From the IMG/VR virus record IMGVR_UViG_3300037140_000062, positions 1-44,279 of that record: 44,279 nucleotides of DNA. One strand, given 5' to 3'. This document shows, piece after piece, positions 40,922-44,279 of the stretch; within the stretch, counting starts at the first letter, position 1; every line of letters begins with the position of its first letter. Position numbers and translations under genes: made by a program. This stretch comes from a virus. The notes below the pieces were generated by a model that saw nothing but the letters and a program-made list of their open reading frames with translations, did no database searches and was not told the DNA's origin.

Positions 40922-43354
40922 TTAGTTAGCCGTCCAAGTACCAGAATGAGAAAGTGTTTGATAGTGGGTTGAATCTCTGTAAATAAGGCAGACCGCATCG
41001 CCTACAGCACCACCAGACACAAAAGTCCCGGTCCCTGCCGTGCCGTAAGCCGTCCGGGCCGTATTCTCATAGCGGGCACTGGACCCAATCGCAGCCAGCG
41101 TGATAACGGTAGCTACGTTGTCATCGTTCCAGACGCAATATTGAGCACCGGCTGCGGGAGCGGGTGGCGTCACGGTACAAGCAGCCGTACAGACGAACAT
41201 TTGGGCAATGCCACTTGTGAGTGAGACGCTAGTTCCGGCGGTTGGACTTACCTGCGCCATGTTAGCTTGCGGGAGCACTCCGGTTACTTTCGCTGTCAGA
41301 TCAATGGTCGTATTCGCAATATCCGCATTCACAATCGCCGAACTCGTTACAGTCTGCGTTGATCCAGCGAAGTGCGCAATGCCCGCTCCGGGGGATGTAG
41401 CGTTCACAACGGTTCCCGGAAGGTCAGCGAGCGCAGCAGTCTGATAACCCGGAGCCGCCGTCGAGCCTGTATTGTTCATCCAAAACTTGTGTGCCGCTGC
41501 CGTAGCTAGCGTGGCCGTCACGGCGCCGGTTGAGGCGCTGTTGCTGATGAGCGTTCCATCCCCGCTAAAGGCAGAAACGCCAGCGCCAACACCGCAAGTC
41601 TGGAATGTGGGGTCGGAACTCGCTCCGTTCGATGTTAGGCATTGCGTAGCCGTGCCCGCACCAGTAAAACTCAAAGCTTGCCCAGCGCCGCCGATTGCAA
41701 CGCCATGATTAGTCGCCGTTCCTGTAAATACATTCGCGGCTACTACGCCAGAGTCAGCAGGGATATTAGCCGCCCCAAAACTTACGAGGTGGCCGCTGGT
41801 CCCTGCGAACGAGGTGCCGTTGATATTCGTTACCTTGCTCGGCGAGGACGTGTCGATATCGCCGCCCGTGGTAGCGATGGACGTATTCACGTAGGAGCTT
41901 GTCACTGTGATTGCTGCTGGCGTTGCGCCGCCGATTACTTTATTAGCGGCAGGGCTAACCCATCCAAGAAGGTGACAGGTAGCAGCAGGCCCGCTTGGCA
42001 GCGTCGGGCAGGCGGTGCTTCCCGTATCTACTAGGATCTGTCCCGCTGTGCCGTTGGTGCTCGGGAGCACATACGTGATGTTGGTTCCAGCGACATCGGC
42101 AGCCGCCAAGGTGACGCCGCCCGAAGTCAGACCCTTGTTATAGAGGAACCCACTATGGGCTGTGTCTGAGCTAGTGAACCCAGCCGCTGTCAATGGTTCC
42201 GTCGTAACGACGGTTGTACCGTTGTCGGTGATCGTGGTAGCCTGGCACCCGCTAGAGCCATTTGAGGCTTGGACGACGCCTGCACTGCCTGCGGCTGCGC
42301 ACCCAGAAGCGCTCACAGATGACCATGTATTATCTCCACGCAGATATGTGGAACTTGATGGTGTACCCGTCGCGTTCGAGGCAGTTGTGATATTAAGCTG
42401 ACCGCCACCAGCCGCATTTGTGTGGTTGTGGGTTGCGTTTGCGAAGCTCGCGATGGTGGGAGTGACGATAGTTGGCGATGTGCCAAAGACAAGAAGGTTT
42501 GTCCCGGTGGCACCGGTGGACGTCACACCCTCTAGGGTCACATGCCCAGTAACACCGAGCGTTCCTCCGATAGCGAAGTTGCGAGAAAAAAAGCCGTCCC
42601 GCGGGCGCGTGGCGCCGCTTTTACCGATATCATAGGTGGCGTCGGTGAATGTTAGATCATGCAGAATCGTGGTTATATTATTGAGGTCATAAGCGGCTAC
42701 TGTGCCATTAGGAAGTGTGACCGTTTCGTTATCTGCGGAGAAGGCGATGGTTGCAGCAGTCGCCGGAGACGTGATTGCCACCTTCGTATCCGCTCCGTTC
42801 CCGGAGCCGTTTCCCTTGATGATGTTGGTGACGCTGGGGATCGTTGCGCCCCCGCCTGAACCGTTTGCGGCGGCCGTTATGCGCCCCTGTTGGTCGACCG
42901 TTATATTGGCACTGGTGTAAGCGCCGGGGGTGACTGCAGTAGATGGAAGGTCCGCGGCCACAAGCGCACAGGGCGCAAAGGTAGTCGCCGCATTGCAGGT
43001 TCCAATCACTTGATGTGACGTTTGCCCCGTGGTCGGCGCAAGTGAAATAGACGGAGCCGTGGTTGGTGTCCCGATTGTCCACGTTAACCAGGATGGACCC
43101 GATCCGGAAATCGACGTTACGGTCCCACCGCCCGAGCCCGCGGTGAATGCCGTCCATGTGTTTGTAGCTGTGCAGAGATAAGCAACGGTTGGATTCGTGT
43201 TGTTTTTAACGAACACATCACCGGTGCTGGCGTTACAGGATGCAGGGAGAGTGGACCCATAAATAATGTGTCGAGCCGTCGTACTTCCGAACTGGGCGAC
43301 AGCCACAGTGGGCGAGAAGATAATCAGAACGAATAGTAATAGTTTTTTTATCAT
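40922..43354 (-). CDS. Secreted phage-fibre-like protein
   Basis: An 810-residue protein. Signal peptide MIKKLLLFVLIIFSPTVAVAQ has a clear AVA-Gln cleavage site. The N-terminal module (LPASCNASTGDVFVK, LCTATNTW, GSGGGTVTSI) matches the 458-residue gene at 27746. Next come long low-complexity tail-fibre repeats (DLPSTAVTPGAYTSANITVD, LNNITTILHDLTFTDATYDIG, NATHNHTNAAGG) and a C-terminal knob-like beta domain (AQYCVWNDDNVATVITL, VCLIYRDSTHYQTLS). The repeats are typical of phage fibres, but the signal peptide implies export. It starts in an ATGA overlap with the adaptor-like gene upstream. Confidence 0.75.
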   Translation of the reverse strand: MIKKLLLFVLIIFSPTVAVAQFGSTTARHIIYGSTLPASCNASTGDVFVKNNTNPTVAYLCTATNTWTAFTAGSGGGTVTSISGSGPSWLTWTIGTPTTAPSISLAPTTGQTSHQVIGTCNAATTFAPCALVAADLPSTAVTPGAYTSANITVDQQGRITAAANGSGGGATIPSVTNIIKGNGSGNGADTKVAITSPATAATIAFSADNETVTLPNGTVAAYDLNNITTILHDLTFTDATYDIGKSGATRPRDGFFSRNFAIGGTLGVTGHVTLEGVTSTGATGTNLLVFGTSPTIVTPTIASFANATHNHTNAAGGGQLNITTASNATGTPSSSTYLRGDNTWSSVSASGCAAAGSAGVVQASNGSSGCQATTITDNGTTVVTTEPLTAAGFTSSDTAHSGFLYNKGLTSGGVTLAAADVAGTNITYVLPSTNGTAGQILVDTGSTACPTLPSGPAATCHLLGWVSPAANKVIGGATPAAITVTSSYVNTSIATTGGDIDTSSPSKVTNINGTSFAGTSGHLVSFGAANIPADSGVVAANVFTGTATNHGVAIGGAGQALSFTGAGTATQCLTSNGASSDPTFQTCGVGAGVSAFSGDGTLISNSASTGAVTATLATAAAHKFWMNNTGSTAAPGYQTAALADLPGTVVNATSPGAGIAHFAGSTQTVTSSAIVNADIANTTIDLTAKVTGVLPQANMAQVSPTAGTSVSLTSGIAQMFVCTAACTVTPPAPAAGAQYCVWNDDNVATVITLAAIGSSARYENTARTAYGTAGTGTFVSGGAVGDAVCLIYRDSTHYQTLSHSGTWTAN

Positions 43355-43992
43355 ACTGCTGCCGTTGCCTCCACTTCGATCCAGAATTTCGGCGCGATTT
43401 TAGTTTCAAAGCGCTGTAGCTCTCTCATGCGCTTCATCCAGCCGCTGTAGCCCTTAAGCGCATCCGCGGCCGGCTTGCCGCCTTCCCTGTACGCCAGGTT
43501 CATGTAGGCGTAATCCACGATCAGGTCCGTGAAGTCGTCATCCAGGGTAAGGGTGTCATTGGATCCGATCAGCAGCGCCGGCGTAGTGACGCCCCAGACT
43601 TCGAGCACTCGGCCGCCAAGCGAATCAGGAGGGGCTAGCGCGAACATCCGCGTGCCTATCGGTATCCATGAGGATAGGTTCCGCAGTGCCCGCCCCTGCA
43701 GCCACTTCGGAAACGTCTGCCCCGCGCCGTCGAGCGTGGACTTCTGTAGTTCCTTGCCGTCGAGGTAGACCTTCATGGGGAGTACGATCGGCGAAGGGAT
43801 GCGATAGAAAATCCAGGACTGGACTGTGAGTCCGAGAGCTACACGGTCCTGGCTGAATCCGGCGAAGAGGTTGACGATCCTGGATCCCTCGTTCAGGAGT
43901 CTGTCAACGTCGGGTTGGCGATAAAAAGCAGTGTCTCCGTCGAGGCGGCCCCAGACACGTTGCTCAAGGTCGCTCAACTGGACTTGTGGCAC
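43351..43992 (-). CDS. Adaptor-like virion protein
   Basis: A 213-residue cytoplasmic protein (GTG start with GGAG five bases upstream). N-terminal helices (LSDLEQRVWGRLDGDTA, VDRLLNEGSRIVNLFAG), a beta-rich middle (IPSPIVLPMKVYLDGKE, GRVLEVWGVTTPALLIG) and C-terminal helices (LIVDYAYMNLAYREGG, GYSGWMKRMRELQRF) suggest a phage connector/adaptor or minor tail protein. Layout resembles the 267-residue gene at 31444. A palindrome copy lies in it. Confidence 0.55.
   Translation of the reverse strand: MPQVQLSDLEQRVWGRLDGDTAFYRQPDVDRLLNEGSRIVNLFAGFSQDRVALGLTVQSWIFYRIPSPIVLPMKVYLDGKELQKSTLDGAGQTFPKWLQGRALRNLSSWIPIGTRMFALAPPDSLGGRVLEVWGVTTPALLIGSNDTLTLDDDFTDLIVDYAYMNLAYREGGKPAADALKGYSGWMKRMRELQRFETKIAPKFWIEVEATAAV
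43812..43826 (-). repeat. Dispersed palindrome copy (TCCAGGACTGGACTG)
   Basis: Inside the 213-residue gene, read as V-Q-S-W-I-F. On the + strand the right arm is full and the left arm is shortened to TCCAG. Spacer TC on the coding strand, matching most late-block copies. Confidence 0.6.
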
Positions 43993-44168
43993 GGGGACTC
44001 CGTCAACTCTCGGATCTTAGCAATGGACAAGCGGATGAGCGTGCGGAAAGTTATATCGCCGGGAATGCGGTCCACATCAATACCGGACGCCTGGCACATA
44101 TAGAGCTTGTCCCAGACTGCTCGCTCATTAACTCGCCGCTGATCGCACCGCTTGGTCCAGTGGTTCAT
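43974..44168 (-). CDS. Small hypothetical late protein
   Basis: A 64-residue protein (MNHWTKRCDQRRVNERAVWD) overlapping the following gene by 19 bases. AGTAGGA precedes the ATG by only a few bases. Basic and helical; no domain. A competing + strand frame (43986-44213) is judged a shadow because the neighbours are all on the - strand. Confidence 0.5.
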   Translation of the reverse strand: MNHWTKRCDQRRVNERAVWDKLYMCQASGIDVDRIPGDITFRTLIRLSIAKIRELTESPCHKSS

Positions 44169-44170
44169 TC

Positions 44171-44279
44171 CTACTTCTCCAGAATCTTCTCCATGCTCCG
44201 CACGAGAGACTGATCCTCGACCGGCCCCACCAGCACGTCGCCGTGCTTGAAGCTGGAGTGCCCCTGCTCGCCGTCGTGA
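44171..44279 (-). CDS. C-terminal end of a late gene cut by the window edge
   Basis: The - strand frame enters from the right edge and ends with TAG at 44171-44173. It codes for 35 residues, HDGEQGHSSFKHG onward to MEKILEK. It lies two bases upstream of the small 64-residue gene. It is too short to identify and is probably the end of a head or connector gene lying to the right. Confidence 0.6.
   Translation of the reverse strand, partial: HDGEQGHSSFKHGDVLVGPVEDQSLVRSMEKILEK

Noticed and set aside
1-44279. tRNA genes, CRISPR arrays, diversity-generating retroelement, integrase or attachment site
   Set aside because: No cloverleaf-like segment, regular repeat-spacer array, reverse transcriptase or recombinase was seen. 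tRNA detection by eye is weak, so a dedicated scan is needed for certainty.

Overview
The window reads as part of a tailed bacteriophage genome (or a prophage or metagenomic phage contig) from a GC-rich bacterium. Genes cover almost everything, with ATGA, GTGA, TTGA and TAATG overlaps and no gene-free stretch above about 210 bases. It splits into two convergent blocks. From the left edge to 11,087 every gene is on the + strand. These are replication, DNA-modification and small accessory genes: DnaB helicase, a SNF2-type helicase fused to a DNA methyltransferase, a RuvC-like nuclease, DUF3310, DUF1643 and DUF3800 proteins, and three homing-endonuclease-type genes. From 44,279 down to 11,084 every gene is on the - strand: late virion, lysis and surface genes. 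The last codons of the two blocks share one CTAG at 11,084-11,087. Terminase, portal, major capsid and tape-measure genes are not seen, so the start of the late operon probably lies beyond the right edge.

Late block, in transcription order (right to left): two adaptor-region genes (44.2-43.4 kb); a secreted fibre-like protein, a secreted chitobiase-like-domain protein and a secreted beta-helix protein (43.4-37.7 kb); a membrane/lysis/regulatory group with a coiled-coil membrane protein, a tyrosine-phosphatase-like enzyme, a putative holin and a small membrane coiled-coil protein (37.7-36.0 kb); two structural unknowns, a lipoprotein, a small Ig-like protein and a papain-like peptidase (35.9-32.3 kb); a second adaptor-like gene followed by four secreted beta-helix, fibre or LamG proteins (32.2-24.0 kb); a T4-type endolysin; a 1284-residue tail protein; a beta-helix fibre; a GNAT-like protein; an S74 peptidase protein; and two large internal-virion (ejection) proteins, one with a lysozyme-like domain. 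The absence of a tape measure together with large ejection-type proteins suggests a podovirus-like particle. This is inference.

Two features stand out. First, an 18-bp palindrome, CAGTCCAGAACTGGACTG and close variants, recurs about 13 times over the 44 kb. Four copies are identical. Copies fall in all three codon frames and in gene junctions, so they are kept as DNA or RNA rather than as protein. Eleven of 13 have the same spacer polarity relative to local transcription, and that polarity flips where the gene blocks converge. Second, nine late proteins begin with a Sec signal peptide or lipoprotein signal, including phage-fibre-like and beta-helix proteins. Six of the nine have Ala-Gln at the predicted cleavage site. 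Tail fibres are normally assembled in the cytoplasm, so a phage late operon carrying this many exported proteins is unusual.

Host: the signal-peptide style and the exported beta-helix, DUF2341-LamG and chitobiase-like domains resemble proteins I associate with soil Acidobacteria, such as the Solibacter/Bryobacter group. That is a recollection-based inference and was not tested here.
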